From positions 1-13,238 of the forward strand of contig JAVEEO010000537.1 in the NCBI GenBank assembly GCA_030840415.1: a stretch of 13,238 nt of DNA, given 5' to 3'. A model generated the notes under the pieces. That model saw only the letters and a program-made list of their open reading frames with translations. It was not told the DNA's origin and searched no databases. The stretch is from Pseudonocardiales bacterium. Its GTDB lineage: Bacteria > Actinomycetota > Actinomycetes > Mycobacteriales > Jatrophihabitantaceae. Below, piece after piece: positions 12,891-13,238 of the stretch. The translations under genes were made by a program, and so were the position numbers. The stretch's first letter is position 1. Every line of letters begins with the position of its first letter.

Positions 12891-12918
12891 TGTCGAGGAC
12901 GGCGGATCCGCTCCGACC
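12891..12918 (+). promoter_or_regulatory. ECF42-type promoter of the YciI/DGPF gene
   Basis: TGTCGA at 12891-12896 is followed by a 17-base spacer and CGACC at 12914-12918. ECF42-group sigma factors are known to be encoded next to DGPF-domain genes and to recognise TGTCGA in the -35 region with a CGA-containing -10. The match and the identity of the downstream gene support each other. A second TGTCGA at 12881-12886 lies ten bases earlier and lacks a correctly spaced -10. Confidence 0.65.
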
Positions 12919-12969
12919 TAGGGAGGTACCGCACCCGCTCGGGGAGCGAACCGACGAAGGGAACCAGAC

Positions 12970-13238
12970 GTGAAGTACGTGATCCTGATCCACAGCAACC
13001 CCGACCCGTGGGGCCACCCGACCTCGCGCTACACCGCCGAGGGACGCGCCATCTCCGACGAGCGCCACCAGGAGATGGACCGCGACTTCGACGCGCTGCT
13101 GGCCGAACTGTCGGCGTCGGGGGAGTTCGTCACCGCCGAGGCGCTGGCCGATCCCGCCTCGTCCACCATCCACACCTGGAGCCCGGACGGCCACCTGGCC
13201 ACCGACGGCCCCTACGCCGAGGCGAAGGAGCAGCTGGC
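12970..13238 (+). CDS. YciI-related / DGPF-domain protein, cut by the window end
   Basis: The GTG at 12970 is preceded by AAGGGA with a seven-base gap. The 89 visible codons read MKYVILIHSNPDPWGHP at the start, then a helix-rich middle and DGPYAEAKEQL near the right edge. The last of these is the DGPF signature of the YciI-like ferredoxin-fold family. Full-length members are about 115-130 residues, so roughly 30 are missing. In actinobacteria these small cytoplasmic proteins are typically followed by an ECF sigma factor gene (ECF42 group), and the promoter at 12891-12918 fits that. Their biochemical role is not established. Codon use is high-GC again, so this gene belongs to the host backbone rather than to the cassette. 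Confidence 0.9.
   Translation, partial: MKYVILIHSNPDPWGHPTSRYTAEGRAISDERHQEMDRDFDALLAELSASGEFVTAEALADPASSTIHTWSPDGHLATDGPYAEAKEQL

Noticed and set aside
12076..13194. 372-codon minus-strand frame spanning the HAD gene and YciI region
   Set aside because: It crosses the composition boundary and two plus-strand genes with clear motifs; its translation has no recognisable domain.

Overview
The window is most likely from a high-GC actinobacterium. Most genes are strongly biased to G/C at third codon positions and often start with GTG. The divergent pair glgE / glgP (maltosyltransferase / alpha-glucan phosphorylase) is a known actinobacterial arrangement, as in Mycobacterium. A DUF222-HNH (13E12-type) protein and a YciI/DGPF-domain gene also fit. 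I cannot name the genus.

Layout. Bases 1-79 hold the start of a leftward gene that runs off the window. Bases 161-711 are decayed leftward coding sequence: an internal fragment of glgE of about 120 bp is joined to an unidentified coding remnant, with frameshifts. At 760-1887 are two tightly packed leftward genes of unknown function: a small membrane protein (intact) and, upstream of it, a gene interrupted by a one-base frameshift. At 1895-3187 lies a DUF222-HNH endonuclease-family gene. From 3362 to 9112 is the carbohydrate core: glgE leftward, then glgP and an NAD-dependent epimerase/dehydratase rightward. Both start codons of the glgE-glgP divergence have a TANNNT -10-like hexamer at the spacing expected for leaderless transcripts.

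From about 9113 to about 12860 the base composition and codon use change abruptly to much more A/T-rich sequence. This block carries four rightward genes in one apparent operon: a protein with three predicted membrane segments and a large soluble domain, a sugar-type nucleotidyltransferase (GGRGTRL motif), a divergent myo-inositol-1-phosphate synthase-family protein, and a HAD-superfamily protein. Spacing is 6 bp, a GTGA overlap, and 28 bp (or an 11-bp overlap). I read it as a horizontally acquired cassette that makes, and may activate with a nucleotide, an inositol phosphate or similar cyclised sugar phosphate. The membrane protein could be its sensor, effector or processing partner. This is the best candidate in the window for an undescribed system; the function is inference.

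After the cassette the sequence returns to high GC, with a YciI/DGPF-domain gene running off the right edge. A TGTCGA-N17-CGACC element upstream matches the promoter described for ECF42 sigma factors, which are known to be linked to DGPF genes. An ECF42 sigma factor gene is therefore predicted just beyond the window.
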